A stretch of 64,000 nt of DNA, from assembly GCA_045587385.1 (NCBI GenBank), contig JAZNCE010000147.1, positions 1 through 64,000 on the forward strand. The letters are read 5' to 3'. The notes beneath the pieces were generated by a model. The model saw nothing but the letters and a program-made list of their open reading frames with translations, was not told the DNA's origin and ran no database searches. The stretch comes from SVQP01 sp045587385. Lineage in GTDB: Bacteria > Bacillota > Clostridia > Oscillospirales > CAG-272. A program made the position numbers and the translations under genes. This document shows, piece by piece, positions 16,752-25,636 of this stretch (its first letter is position 1; every line of letters begins with the position of its first letter).

Positions 16752-16768
16752 CAACGCACAAAGTGTTG
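16752..16768. promoter_or_regulatory. Operator 2 of the XRE/AbrB intergenic region
   Basis: CAACGCACAAAGTGTTG, the same dyad as operator 1, 60 bp away start to start. Its right half overlaps the -35 hexamer of the AbrB-like gene. Confidence 0.55.
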
Positions 16769-16794
16769 ACAAGGTGCGCGGATTGTGGTATAAT
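16766..16794 (+). promoter_or_regulatory. Consensus sigma-A promoter of the AbrB-like gene
   Basis: TTGACA (16766-16771), exact 17 bp spacer, TATAAT (16789-16794). Both hexamers are perfect consensus and the -35 overlaps operator 2. Confidence 0.85.
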
Positions 16795-16824
16795 CGTATA
16801 AAAAGTAAGGGAAAGGGGTATGGT

Positions 16825-17001
16825 ATGGCTGAAATCGGCATTATTAAGGAGTTTGACAAGCTGGGCAGGCTGGTCATTCCCAAGGATTTGCGAGAGAGAT
16901 ATGCGATGGATAATAAGGTGGAGATCGTAGCGACAGAGCAAGGTGTATTGATTAAAAGCCCGGAATATAAGTTGGTCAAAAGGGAAGAGGGAGATCGATG
17001 A
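16825..17001 (+). CDS. AbrB/SpoVT-fold transition-state regulator (58 aa)
   Basis: A small DNA-binding protein of the AbrB family. The N-terminal swapped-hairpin beta-barrel signature is clear: GIIKEFDKLGRLVIPKDLRE, followed by VEIVATEQGVLIKSP. ATG at 16825 is preceded by AAAGGGG; longer in-frame starts would overlap the promoter. At 58 residues it has only the DNA-binding domain, so it could equally be a MazE-type antitoxin, but no toxin gene follows: the next 900 bp hold repeats. It is divergent from the XRE gene. Confidence 0.88.
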   Translation: MAEIGIIKEFDKLGRLVIPKDLRERYAMDNKVEIVATEQGVLIKSPEYKLVKREEGDR

Positions 17002-17050
17002 GATTTCCCTTTTTTGCGCCCGCTGTGCCAAAAAGAACGGAGAGGGCGTA

Positions 17051-17668
17051 ACTGATGTAATGTCGCGACGTTTGTAGGGGAGGAATATTTACAAGCAAAT
17101 TCATCCTCCCGCACGCAAACGATTAAAACGTGCGACACCCAAACCGGGGTTCGGGGCAACGCTCCGCGTAATGCCTTATTTGTTTTTTTAGCCTTTAAGA
17201 CACTGTAGGGGCGATCATTGGTCGTCCCAAAGTAAGCCCATTTGGAGTCCTTTTTGGGTGAAAATATTCAAAGCCGTTTAGTGGGACGACCAATGGTCGC
17301 CCCTACGTTGCCCGAGTTTGTCAAAAAACGGAGAGGGTTTGCTCGATGTAATGTCACGACGTTTGTAGGGGAGGAATATTTACAAGCAAATTCATCCTCC
17401 CGCACGCAAACGATTAAAAAGTGCGACACCCAAACCGGGGTTCGGGGCAACGCCCCGCGTAATGCCTTATTTGTTCTTTTTAGCCTTTAAGACACTGTAG
17501 GGGCGACCATTGGTCGTCCCAAGGTAAGCCCATTTGGAATCATTTTTGGGTGAAAATATTCAAAGCCGTTTAGTGGGACGACCAATGGTCGCCCCTACGT
17601 TGCCCGAGTTTGTCGAAAAACGGAGAGGGTGTTACTGATGTAATGTCGCGACGTTTGTAGGGGAGAAA
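17051..17668. repeat. Tandem direct repeat, unit 291/292 bp, two full copies and a partial third
   Basis: GATGTAATGTC(G/A)CGACGTTTG begins the unit at 17054, 17345 and 17637, so the period is 291 then 292 bp. Inside each unit a 24 bp arm GTAGGGGCGA(T/C)CATTGGTCG faces its inverted partner about 75 bp later (17205-17228 with 17282-17305 in copy 1). Copies differ at few positions. The 902 bp between the AbrB-like gene and nifJ hold this repeat, then AT-rich sequence with the nifJ promoter, and no credible gene. Confidence 0.92.
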
Positions 17669-17783
17669 TGGTGTTGGCGCACGAACGGATGGCAAAAACC
17701 CGAAAAAGGTGCAACTCGCGGCGCGAAAATGCAAAAAATGCAGAATTCAGCACTTTTTCCACGATAAAAGTTCGCAAATCCTC

Positions 17784-17812
17784 TTTACAATTTGCAAAAG
17801 TTGTGCTATTAT
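17784..17812 (+). promoter_or_regulatory. Sigma-A-type promoter of nifJ
   Basis: TTTACA (17784-17789), 17 bp spacer, TATTAT (17807-17812), 91 bp before the start codon. Confidence 0.6.
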
Positions 17813-17903
17813 ATAAGGTGAGAAATTTTGCGGAGCGTTTTGCAGGATTTTTCACACTTTTCGTTTTTAATAAAATTTTAATAAAGCAGGAGGAACACAA
17901 AAA

Positions 17904-20900
17904 ATGGCTATCCCGAGAAAAAAGCTTTCTATGGACGGCAACCAGGCTGCTGCGCACGTGTCTTACGCGTTCACCGAAGTAGCCGGTATTTACCCCATTA
18001 CCCCTTCCAGCCCCATGGCTGACTACACTGACCAGTGGGCAGCTCAAGGGCTCAAGAACATCTTCGGCACTACCGTTAAGGTAACCGAAATGGAATCCGA
18101 GGCAGGCGCAGCAGGTACTGTGCACGGCTCTCTGGCAGCAGGTGCGCTGACCACCACCTACACCGCTTCCCAGGGTCTGCTTCTGATGATCCCCAATATG
18201 TACAAGATCGCAGGCGAGCTTCTGCCTTGCGTATTCCACGTTTCCGCTCGTACGGTTGCTACCCACGCGCTCAACATTTTCGGTGACCACTCCGACGTTT
18301 ACGCATGCCGTCAGACCGGTTTCGCTATGCTGGCTGAGACCAACCCTCAGGAAATCATGGACCTGGGCGCAGTTGCTCACCTGGCTACCATCAAGGGCCG
18401 CGTTCCCTTCATCAGCTTCTTTGACGGTTTCCGTACCTCCCACGAGATCCAGAAGATCGAGGCTTGGGACTACGACGATCTGGCTGAGCTGACCGATATG
18501 GATGCTGTTAAGGCATTCCGCGCTCGTTCTCTGAACCCCGAGCACCCCGTGCTGCGCGGCTCTGCAGAAAACGGGGACATCTTCTTCCAGCACAGAGAGG
18601 CTTGCAACAAGTACTACGATGCACTTCCCGCAATCGTTGAGGAGTACATGGACAAGATCAATGCAAAGATCGGTACCAACTACAAGCTGTTCAACTACTA
18701 CGGTGCAGAGGATGCTGATCGCGTCATCATCGCTATGGGCTCTATCTGTGACGTTGCTGAAGAAGTGATCGACTACATGAACGCGAACGGCGAAAAGGTT
18801 GGTCTGGTTAAGGTAAGACTGTACAGACCCTTCCGCGCTGATAAGCTGATCGAAGCGATCCCCGCAACCGCTAAGAAGATCGCAGTTCTCGACAGAACCA
18901 AGGAGCCCGGCTCTCTTGGTGAGCCTCTGTACCTGGACGTTGTAACCGCTCTGGCACAGGCAGGTCTGAAGAAGACCGTTGTTGGCGGTAGATACGGCCT
19001 TGGTTCCAAGGATACTCCTCCTGCATCCATCTTTGCAACCTTTGAGAACCTCAAGAAGAGATTCCCCAAGAACAACTTTACCATTGGTATCGTTGACGAC
19101 GTGACCGGTTCCTCTCTGCCCGAGAAGGTTTGCCCCGACACCGCTCCCGCAGGCACTATCTCCTGCAAGTTCTGGGGTCTTGGCGGCGACGGTACCGTTG
19201 GTGCTAACAAGAACTCTATCAAGATCATCGGTGACCACACCGACAAGTTTATCCAGGCATACTTCCAGTATGACTCCAAGAAGACCGGCGGTATCACCAT
19301 CTCGCACCTGCGCTTCGGTGACACCCCCATCAAGTCTCCTTACTACATCAACAAGGCTGACTTCGTAGCATGCCACAACCAGGCATACCTCAAGAAGTAT
19401 GACATGGTTTCCGACGTGAAGCCCGGCGGTACTTTCCTCTTGGACTGCGAGTGGAGCACCATCGAGGCGCTGTCCAAGAACCTGCCCGCAAAGGTGAAGG
19501 AGTACATTGCTAACAACAACGTAAACTTCTACGTCATCAACGCAACCGACCTCGCTACCAACAGAATTGGTAACGCAAAGGTTAAGAACACCGTTCTGCA
19601 GTCCGCATTCTTCGCTCTGGCTAACATTCTGCCCGCAGAAGAGGCTGTTGAGTACATGAAGAAGATGGCTTACAAGTCCTACATCAAGAAGGGCCAGGCT
19701 ATGGTTGACCTCAACTATGCCGCTATCGACGCAGGTGCTGACGCATTTGTAAAGGTAGACGTTCCCGCAGAGTGGACCAAGTGCCGCAAGGATGCTAAGA
19801 AGCCCGCTTACAAGTCCGACAGAGCTGAGCTTGACGACTTCATCAACAACGTGGTTGAGCCCGTTGGCGCAATGGCTGGTGATAAGCTGCCCGTTTCCGC
19901 ATTCGAGAAGTACGTTGACGGTACCTTCCCGCAGGGTTCTGCAGTTGCAGAGAAGAGAGGCGTTGCCGTTATGGTTCCCGAGTGGAATGCTGACAAGTGC
20001 GCACAGTGCAACAACTGCTCCTTCGTATGTCCTCACGCTGCAATCCGTCCCTTCGCTATGACCGAGGAGGAGGCTGCAGGTGCTCCCAAGTCCACCAAGT
20101 TCGCTTCCAAGCCCGTTGTAAAGACCAACTACAAGTTCTCCATTGGTATCTCTCCTCTGGACTGCATGGGTTGTACTCTCTGCGTCAAGGCTTGTCCCAT
20201 CAACGCAATGGCTGAAAAGAAGGCTGCTGCAGCAGGCACCAAGGTTGACAAGAAGGATCTTGCAATCTGGATGGCTCCTCAGCACACCCAGTCCGCTCAG
20301 CAGGCTGCTTTCGATTACGCTGTTAAGAACGTAACCGAGAAGCCCGAGCTGATCAACGCAACCGTTAAGGGCTCTCAGTTCAAGCAGCCCCTGCTTGAGT
20401 TCTCCGGCTCTTGCGCAGGTTGTGCAGAAACCTCTTACGCAAAGCTCATCACCCAGCTGTTCGGTGAGAGAATGTATATCTCCAACGCTACCGGTTGTTC
20501 CTCCATTTGGGGCGGTAGTGCACCCGCAACCCCCTACACCGTAAACAACGCTACCAAGAAGGGTCCCGCTTGGGCTAACTCCCTGTTCGAGGATAACGCT
20601 GAGCACGGTCTGGGTATGGCTCTGGGTCAGAAGGCAATCCGCGAGAAGCTGATCGCTAAGGTTGAGGAAATGGCTGCTTCCGAAAAGGCATCCGCTGAGT
20701 TCAAGGCTGCTGCAGAAGCTTACCTTGCAACCAAGGATGACGGCGCAAAGAACGCTGACGCTACCGCTGCTCTGATCGTAGAGCTGGAGAAGGCAGCAGA
20801 GGCTGGTTGCCCCGTAGCTCCCGAAATCCTTGCTGAGAAGGATTACCTGAACAAGAAGTCCGTTTGGATCTTCGGTGGTGACGGTTGGGCATACGATATC

Positions 20901-21500
20901 GGCTTTGGCGGTCTGGACCACGTTCTGGCATCCGGCGAAAACGTCAACGTATTCGTATTCGATACCGAGGTTTACTCCAACACCGGCGGTCAGGCATCCA
21001 AGGCTTCCAACATCGGTCAGGTAGCACAGTTCGCAGCTGCAGGTAAGGCAATCGGCAAGAAGAACCTTGCAGAGATCGCTATGTCCTACGGTTACGTATA
21101 CGTAGCACAGGTTGCTATGGGTTACGACATGAACCAGCTGCTCAAGGCTCTGACTGAGGCAGAGGCTTACAACGGTCCTTCGCTCATCATCGGTTACGCT
21201 CCTTGTGAGATGCACGGTGTGAAGGGCGGCATGCAGAACTGCCAGCTTGAGATGAAGAAGGCAGTTGAGGCAGGCTACTGGCAGACCTTCCGTTACAACC
21301 CCACTCTGGAGGCTAACAAGCTGACCATTGACTGCAAGGCACCCACTGCAAGCTACGTTGACTTCATCAAGTCCGAGGTTCGTTACGCTCGTCTTGCTCA
21401 GTCCAACCCCGAAAGAGCTGCTGCTCTGTTCGACAAGGCTGAAAAGGCTGCAGCTGCTAAGTTCGAAAGACTTGAAAAGATGGGTAAGCTGTACGAGTAA
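17904..21500 (+). CDS. nifJ: Pyruvate:ferredoxin (flavodoxin) oxidoreductase
   Basis: Oxidises pyruvate to acetyl-CoA and CO2 with ferredoxin reduction, the central step of anaerobic pyruvate use. At 1198 residues it is the single-chain form. The N-terminal pyrimidine-binding region begins MDGNQAAAHVSYAFTEVAGI; two 4Fe-4S ferredoxin motifs are CAQCNNCSFVCP (first Cys at residue 699) and CMGCTLCVKACP (residue 754); the C-terminal thiamine-diphosphate domain has SCAGCAETSYAK, NATGCSSIWGG and GDGWAYDIGFGGLDHVL. GGAGGA precedes the ATG. The codon use is strongly biased (for example GCT, AAG, GTT), as expected of a highly expressed gene. It has its own promoter and terminator. The symbol por is also used. 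Confidence 0.98.
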   Translation: MAIPRKKLSMDGNQAAAHVSYAFTEVAGIYPITPSSPMADYTDQWAAQGLKNIFGTTVKVTEMESEAGAAGTVHGSLAAGALTTTYTASQGLLLMIPNMYKIAGELLPCVFHVSARTVATHALNIFGDHSDVYACRQTGFAMLAETNPQEIMDLGAVAHLATIKGRVPFISFFDGFRTSHEIQKIEAWDYDDLAELTDMDAVKAFRARSLNPEHPVLRGSAENGDIFFQHREACNKYYDALPAIVEEYMDKINAKIGTNYKLFNYYGAEDADRVIIAMGSICDVAEEVIDYMNANGEKVGLVKVRLYRPFRADKLIEAIPATAKKIAVLDRTKEPGSLGEPLYLDVVTALAQAGLKKTVVGGRYGLGSKDTPPASIFATFENLKKRFPKNNFTIGIVDDVTGSSLPEKVCPDTAPAGTISCKFWGLGGDGTVGANKNSIKIIGDHTDKFIQAYFQYDSKKTGGITISHLRFGDTPIKSPYYINKADFVACHNQAYLKKYDMVSDVKPGGTFLLDCEWSTIEALSKNLPAKVKEYIANNNVNFYVINATDLATNRIGNAKVKNTVLQSAFFALANILPAEEAVEYMKKMAYKSYIKKGQAMVDLNYAAIDAGADAFVKVDVPAEWTKCRKDAKKPAYKSDRAELDDFINNVVEPVGAMAGDKLPVSAFEKYVDGTFPQGSAVAEKRGVAVMVPEWNADKCAQCNNCSFVCPHAAIRPFAMTEEEAAGAPKSTKFASKPVVKTNYKFSIGISPLDCMGCTLCVKACPINAMAEKKAAAAGTKVDKKDLAIWMAPQHTQSAQQAAFDYAVKNVTEKPELINATVKGSQFKQPLLEFSGSCAGCAETSYAKLITQLFGERMYISNATGCSSIWGGSAPATPYTVNNATKKGPAWANSLFEDNAEHGLGMALGQKAIREKLIAKVEEMAASEKASAEFKAAAEAYLATKDDGAKNADATAALIVELEKAAEAGCPVAPEILAEKDYLNKKSVWIFGGDGWAYDIGFGGLDHVLASGENVNVFVFDTEVYSNTGGQASKASNIGQVAQFAAAGKAIGKKNLAEIAMSYGYVYVAQVAMGYDMNQLLKALTEAEAYNGPSLIIGYAPCEMHGVKGGMQNCQLEMKKAVEAGYWQTFRYNPTLEANKLTIDCKAPTASYVDFIKSEVRYARLAQSNPERAAALFDKAEKAAAAKFERLEKMGKLYE

Positions 21501-21540
21501 TTGTAAAATTACGAGTTAAAAACCTAAATAAAAGTAAGAA

Positions 21541-21568
21541 CCCCGCCGAGCGATCGGCGGGGTTTTTT
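21541..21568 (+). terminator. Intrinsic terminator of nifJ
   Basis: Stem CCCCGCCG/CGGCGGGG (21541-21548, 21555-21562) followed by six T residues. Confidence 0.93.
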
Positions 21569-21587
21569 GCGTCGAGCGCGCACCCTC

Positions 21588-21930
21588 ACGAAAGTTTTTG
21601 ATCGACCTTTTTAAAAAAAGGCCGCGGGGTCTTGGGGCAGAGCCCTGAGTCGCGCCCGCAGGCGCTAAATTTCCAAATTGCCGTTTTTTGGTTCTTTTTT
21701 GCGGCTGCTCCGTCAAAAAAGAACGGAAAGAATCAATTCAATGTGTCCCATGAGATGTTATGTGAGCAAACCCTCTCCGTTCTTTTTGGCAAAATTGCCG
21801 CAAAGAAGAACATATTTCGCTGCGCGAAATGAAACGCCGAGGAGTTATTTCGCTCGTTGCGACGAGCGACTCGGGGCTCTGCCCCAAGCCCCCGCAAACT
21901 TTTGAAAAAGTTTGATCAAAACTTTTCATG
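21588..21930. repeat. Dispersed inverted-repeat element, paired arms
   Basis: Second complete copy of the element at 6013-6385. Left arm 21588-21732 (AAAGTTTTTGATC, CGGGGTCTTGGGGCAGAGCC, GGTTCTTTTTTG, CAAAAAAGAACGGA) faces a right arm 21770-21930 with the same parts in reverse complement. It lies between the nifJ terminator and the promoter of the ABC exporter and accounts for most of that 526 bp gap. Confidence 0.85.
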
Positions 21931-21962
21931 AGAGATTTTCTGCAACAGAACCCGTTAAAAGA

Positions 21963-21991
21963 TTGACAAATTTTGCATTTTGTTATATAAT
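21963..21991 (+). promoter_or_regulatory. Consensus sigma-A promoter of the first ABC exporter operon
   Basis: TTGACA (21963-21968), 17 bp spacer, TATAAT (21986-21991), 36 bp before the start codon. Confidence 0.85.
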
Positions 21992-22026
21992 AAATGTAAT
22001 TATTTTTTGCGAAAGGAGCGGAACTT

Positions 22027-23757
22027 TTGAAGCTTGTTGTCAAATACTTAAAACCCTTCGGGTTCGCTCTCCTCATCGGTTTTATCATCAAGGTAGCGGG
22101 CACGCTGGTCGAGCTTGCGCTGCCGTATATTCTGTCACATATGCTGGACCACGTGGTCAAGGATAATGCCCCCACTGGTAACTTAACGCCCATTTTTATC
22201 TGGGGCGGCATCATGATTCTGTGCGCTACCGCTGCGCTGGTGCTCAACATCGTTGCAAACCGTATGGCGGCGCGCGTGGCAAAGAATGCAGCAGAAGCTG
22301 TGCGCCACGATCTGTTTGCCAAGACCATGAGATTGTCTCCGCGCCAGACCGACAAGTTCGGCATTCCCGAGCTGGAAACGAGATTGACCTCGGATACGTA
22401 TAATATCCATCACTTCCTCGGTATGATCCAGCGTATCGGCGTGCGTGCCCCCATCCTCTTGATCGGCGGCATTGCCGTGTCGTATTTCCTGGACTGGCGA
22501 CTTGCCACGGTCATGGTGTGCCTGCTGCCCTTTATCGGCATCAGCGTGTTTTATATCTCGCGCCGCGGCGTGCCGCTGTATTCCGCCAGCCAAAAGGCGG
22601 GCGACGACATGGTGCGCGTGGTGCGTGAGGATATCGGCGGCATCCGCGTCATCAAGGCGCTGTCCAAAAAGGAATACGAGCGCGACAGATTTGACCGCGT
22701 CAACCGCGCGCTGGTCAAGAATGAAAAAAGAGCCTCGCTGACCATGGCGCTGACAAATCCCTTGATCACCATTCTGCTCAACGCAGGACTTGTGGCGGTG
22801 GTGTTGGTGGGCGCGTTCCTTGTCAACGTGGAGCTGACCGAGCAGGGAAAGATCATTTCGTTCATTCAGTATTTCACGCTGATCTCCAACGCCATGATCG
22901 TCATCAACCGCATTTTCATCATGTCCACCAAGTGTATTGCCTCGGCTAACCGTATTGAAAAGGTGCTGGACGCACCCATCGAGCTCGAGCCCGAGGACGG
23001 CGGGCTGCCGCTGCCTACAAAGGATCACATTGTGTTCGAGAACGTGTCCTTTTCCTATAACGGCGAGCAGAACGACCTCGAGGATATCTCCTTCTCGCTG
23101 CCGCGCGGCGGTACTTTGGGTATCATCGGCGCAACGGGCAGCGGAAAGAGCACGCTGCTGCGCCTGCTGCTCCGCAATTACGACCCCGATGCGGGTAAAA
23201 TTTACATAGGCGGCAAAAATATTCGCGGCATGCGCCACGAGGAGCTGTGCGCGATGTTCGGCACGGCAATGCAGAACGATTTCGTATATGCCGATACCGT
23301 GCGCGAAAATATCTGCTTTGGCAGGGAAGTGAGCGACGAGGATCTGGCACTTGCCTTGCGCGTGGCGCAGGCAGAGGAGTTTGTGTCCGCTTTCCCCGAG
23401 GGCGTGGAGCATGAGCTGACCAGCAAGGGCACCAACGTCTCGGGCGGTCAGAGACAAAGACTTCTGATCGCGCGCGCCTTGGCGGGTAAGCCCGAGATTC
23501 TGATCTTGGATGACGCTTCCTCGGCACTTGACTATAAGACCGACGCAGCCCTGCGCCGAGATCTGCGCCTGCATTTTGAAAATACCACCACGGTTGTAGT
23601 CGCGCAGCGCGTCAGCTCGGTCATGCATGCCGATCTGATCCTGGTACTGGACGAGGGCAAGATCATCGGCAAGGGCAACCACGAGCAGTTATTGGAAATT
23701 TGCCCCGTTTACCGCGAGATCCGCGATTCGCAGATGGGAGGTGCTTTGCTTGACTAA
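22027..23757 (+). CDS. ABC exporter half-transporter, degenerate-site subunit
   Basis: A 576-residue type IV (B-family) exporter subunit: six hydrophobic helices in the first 300 residues, then a nucleotide-binding domain with Walker A GATGSGKST (residue 368). The signature is VSGGQRQR. The residue after Walker B Asp495 is Asp496 (LILDDASSALD) in place of the catalytic Glu, and the H-loop His is Gln527 (VAQRVSS). Both losses mark the degenerate half of a heterodimer; its partner is the next gene. Start is TTG at 22027 with AAAGGAG. A role in drug, peptide or lipid export is likely, but the substrate is unknown. Confidence 0.94.
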   Translation: MKLVVKYLKPFGFALLIGFIIKVAGTLVELALPYILSHMLDHVVKDNAPTGNLTPIFIWGGIMILCATAALVLNIVANRMAARVAKNAAEAVRHDLFAKTMRLSPRQTDKFGIPELETRLTSDTYNIHHFLGMIQRIGVRAPILLIGGIAVSYFLDWRLATVMVCLLPFIGISVFYISRRGVPLYSASQKAGDDMVRVVREDIGGIRVIKALSKKEYERDRFDRVNRALVKNEKRASLTMALTNPLITILLNAGLVAVVLVGAFLVNVELTEQGKIISFIQYFTLISNAMIVINRIFIMSTKCIASANRIEKVLDAPIELEPEDGGLPLPTKDHIVFENVSFSYNGEQNDLEDISFSLPRGGTLGIIGATGSGKSTLLRLLLRNYDPDAGKIYIGGKNIRGMRHEELCAMFGTAMQNDFVYADTVRENICFGREVSDEDLALALRVAQAEEFVSAFPEGVEHELTSKGTNVSGGQRQRLLIARALAGKPEILILDDASSALDYKTDAALRRDLRLHFENTTTVVVAQRVSSVMHADLILVLDEGKIIGKGNHEQLLEICPVYREIRDSQMGGALLD

Positions 23758-25555
23758 TCAGAATAAGCCGCAAAAGACACCCATGACACCTGCGCAGCGC
23801 AGACGTACGCTGGTGCGCATCTGCAAGTATATGTTCCGTTATCCGGGACTTGTGGCACTTGCGTTTTTCCTGATGATCTCGGCAAACGTGCTCGCGCTTG
23901 CGGGCCCCAAGCTGTCGGGTCTTGCCATTGACGCCATCGTAGGCCCCGGAGAGGTGGATTTCCCCCGCGTATTTTTGTTCTGCGGACTCATGATCGGGTT
24001 CTATATTCTGTCGGGCGTCATGTCCTATCTTTTGTCCATTGTCATGGTCAACCTCTCGCAGCGCATTACCTACACCATGCGCAAGGAGGTATTTGACCAC
24101 CTGACCGATCTGCCCGTGGGATTTTTCGATACCCATCAGACGGGCGAGATCGTCAGCCGCCTTTCCTACGATATCGATACGCTCAACGCATCCTTGACCA
24201 ACGACGTGCTTGCGATCTGCGCAAACAGTATCACGGTCGTCGGCTCGTTTGTCATGATGCTGACCATTTCCCCCGTGCTGATCTCGGTGTTCGTGATCAC
24301 CGTGCCCATTTCGCTGATCTTTACCAAGTATAAATCCACGCATATCCGCCCCCTGTTCCGCGCAAGAAGTGCGAAGCTGGGTGAGCTCAACGGCTTTGCC
24401 GAGGAAATGCTGTCGGGTCAGAAGACCATCCGCACCTACGGCAAGGAGCAGGTCATTACCGATCGCTTTGACGTGCGTAACGGGGACGCGTGCGGCGCGT
24501 ATTATAAGGCAGATTATCACGGCTCGGTCATTGGCCCGACGGTCAATTTCGTCAGCAATCTGTCCATTGCGCTGATCACCCTGCTTGGCAGTATTTTCTA
24601 TATGTTCTCGCTGGGCGGCGCGGTCACCAATCCCTTGTTTATCATCGGACTTGGCGACATGGGCGCGTTCGTGCAGTATGCGCGCAAGTTTGCAGGGCCT
24701 ATCAACGAGTTTGCCAATATTTTCAGCGAGCTGCAGAGCGCACTTTCCGCTGCGGAGCGCGTGTTTGGCGTCATTGATCAGACACCCGAGCCCGAGGACA
24801 AGAAGGACGCAGTCACCTTGGATGCCAAGGGGCAGGTCACTCTTGAAAACGTGGAATTCGGTTACGTGCCGGCTAAGCAGATCTTGCACGGTCTTTCGGT
24901 CAAGGTCGAGCCGGGGCAAACGGTTGCCATCGTCGGACCGACGGGTGCGGGCAAGACCACCATTATCAATCTGCTCATGCGCTTTTACGATATTGACGCG
25001 GGCGAGATCCGATTTGACGGCATTCCCATCACCGACGCAACGCGCGACAGCCTGCGCCGAAGCTTTACCATGGTATTGCAGGATACGTGGCTGTTTGGCG
25101 GCAGCGTGCGGGATAATATCGCCTACGGCAGACAGGACGCGACCGATGAGGAGATCGTCGAGGCTGCCAAAAAGGCAAAGATCCACCACTTTATCATGTC
25201 CCTGCCCGAGGGGTATGCCACCCACCTGGCGGACGGCGGCGTGAATTTGTCCAAGGGACAAAGACAGCTGATCACCATTGCGCGTGCCATGCTGTCCCGC
25301 GCCCCCATGCTGATTTTGGACGAGGCAACGAGTAACGTGGACAGCCGCACCGAGCATCAGATCCAGGATGCCATGATGGAATTGATGCGCGGCAAGACCT
25401 GCTTTGTCATCGCGCACCGCCTTTCCACCGTGCAGCATGCGGATAATATTTTAGTGCTCAAGGACGGTAATATCATTGAGAGCGGCACGCACGAGCAGCT
25501 GCTTTGCGCCAAGGGCTTTTACGCATCGCTTTACGGTGCGCAGTTTGTCAACTGA
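23750..25555 (+). CDS. ABC exporter half-transporter, catalytic-site subunit
   Basis: A 601-residue partner of the preceding gene, whose stop codon it overlaps by 8 bp. I use the TTG at 23750 because GGGAGG (23736-23741) lies 8 bp before it; a GTG at 23741 is in frame but falls inside that site. Walker A is GPTGAGKTT, Walker B is LILDEATS with the catalytic Glu525, and the H-loop is IAHRLSTV. The signature is LSKGQ (residues 500-504) instead of LSGGQ. This is exactly complementary to the other subunit, as in TM287/288 and BmrCD-type heterodimers. Confidence 0.94.
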   Translation: MTNQNKPQKTPMTPAQRRRTLVRICKYMFRYPGLVALAFFLMISANVLALAGPKLSGLAIDAIVGPGEVDFPRVFLFCGLMIGFYILSGVMSYLLSIVMVNLSQRITYTMRKEVFDHLTDLPVGFFDTHQTGEIVSRLSYDIDTLNASLTNDVLAICANSITVVGSFVMMLTISPVLISVFVITVPISLIFTKYKSTHIRPLFRARSAKLGELNGFAEEMLSGQKTIRTYGKEQVITDRFDVRNGDACGAYYKADYHGSVIGPTVNFVSNLSIALITLLGSIFYMFSLGGAVTNPLFIIGLGDMGAFVQYARKFAGPINEFANIFSELQSALSAAERVFGVIDQTPEPEDKKDAVTLDAKGQVTLENVEFGYVPAKQILHGLSVKVEPGQTVAIVGPTGAGKTTIINLLMRFYDIDAGEIRFDGIPITDATRDSLRRSFTMVLQDTWLFGGSVRDNIAYGRQDATDEEIVEAAKKAKIHHFIMSLPEGYATHLADGGVNLSKGQRQLITIARAMLSRAPMLILDEATSNVDSRTEHQIQDAMMELMRGKTCFVIAHRLSTVQHADNILVLKDGNIIESGTHEQLLCAKGFYASLYGAQFVN

Positions 25556-25571
25556 AATTTCCCGAAAATCA

Positions 25572-25600
25572 TTGCATTTGCAGAGCAAATGTGATATGAT
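25572..25600 (+). promoter_or_regulatory. Sigma-A-type promoter of the small stalked lipoprotein
   Basis: TTGCAT (25572-25577), 17 bp spacer, TATGAT (25595-25600), 37 bp before the start codon. Confidence 0.55.
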
Positions 25601-25636
25601 GAATATGACCGAAAAATTATTGATGAGGTGAGCAAA

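Noticed and set aside
16825..17001. AbrB-like protein as the antitoxin of the EndoA toxin
   Set aside because: The genes are 23 kb apart on different strands, and the protein's closest visible context is the divergent XRE regulator. The link cannot be supported from sequence.
17002..17050. Small gene after the AbrB-like gene (toxin partner)
   Set aside because: The frames here run into the 291 bp tandem repeat and have no ribosome site; the stretch resembles the tail of the dispersed inverted-repeat element.
17595..21215. 1206-codon open frame opposite nifJ
   Set aside because: Antisense of pyruvate:ferredoxin oxidoreductase; it arises from that gene's strong codon bias.
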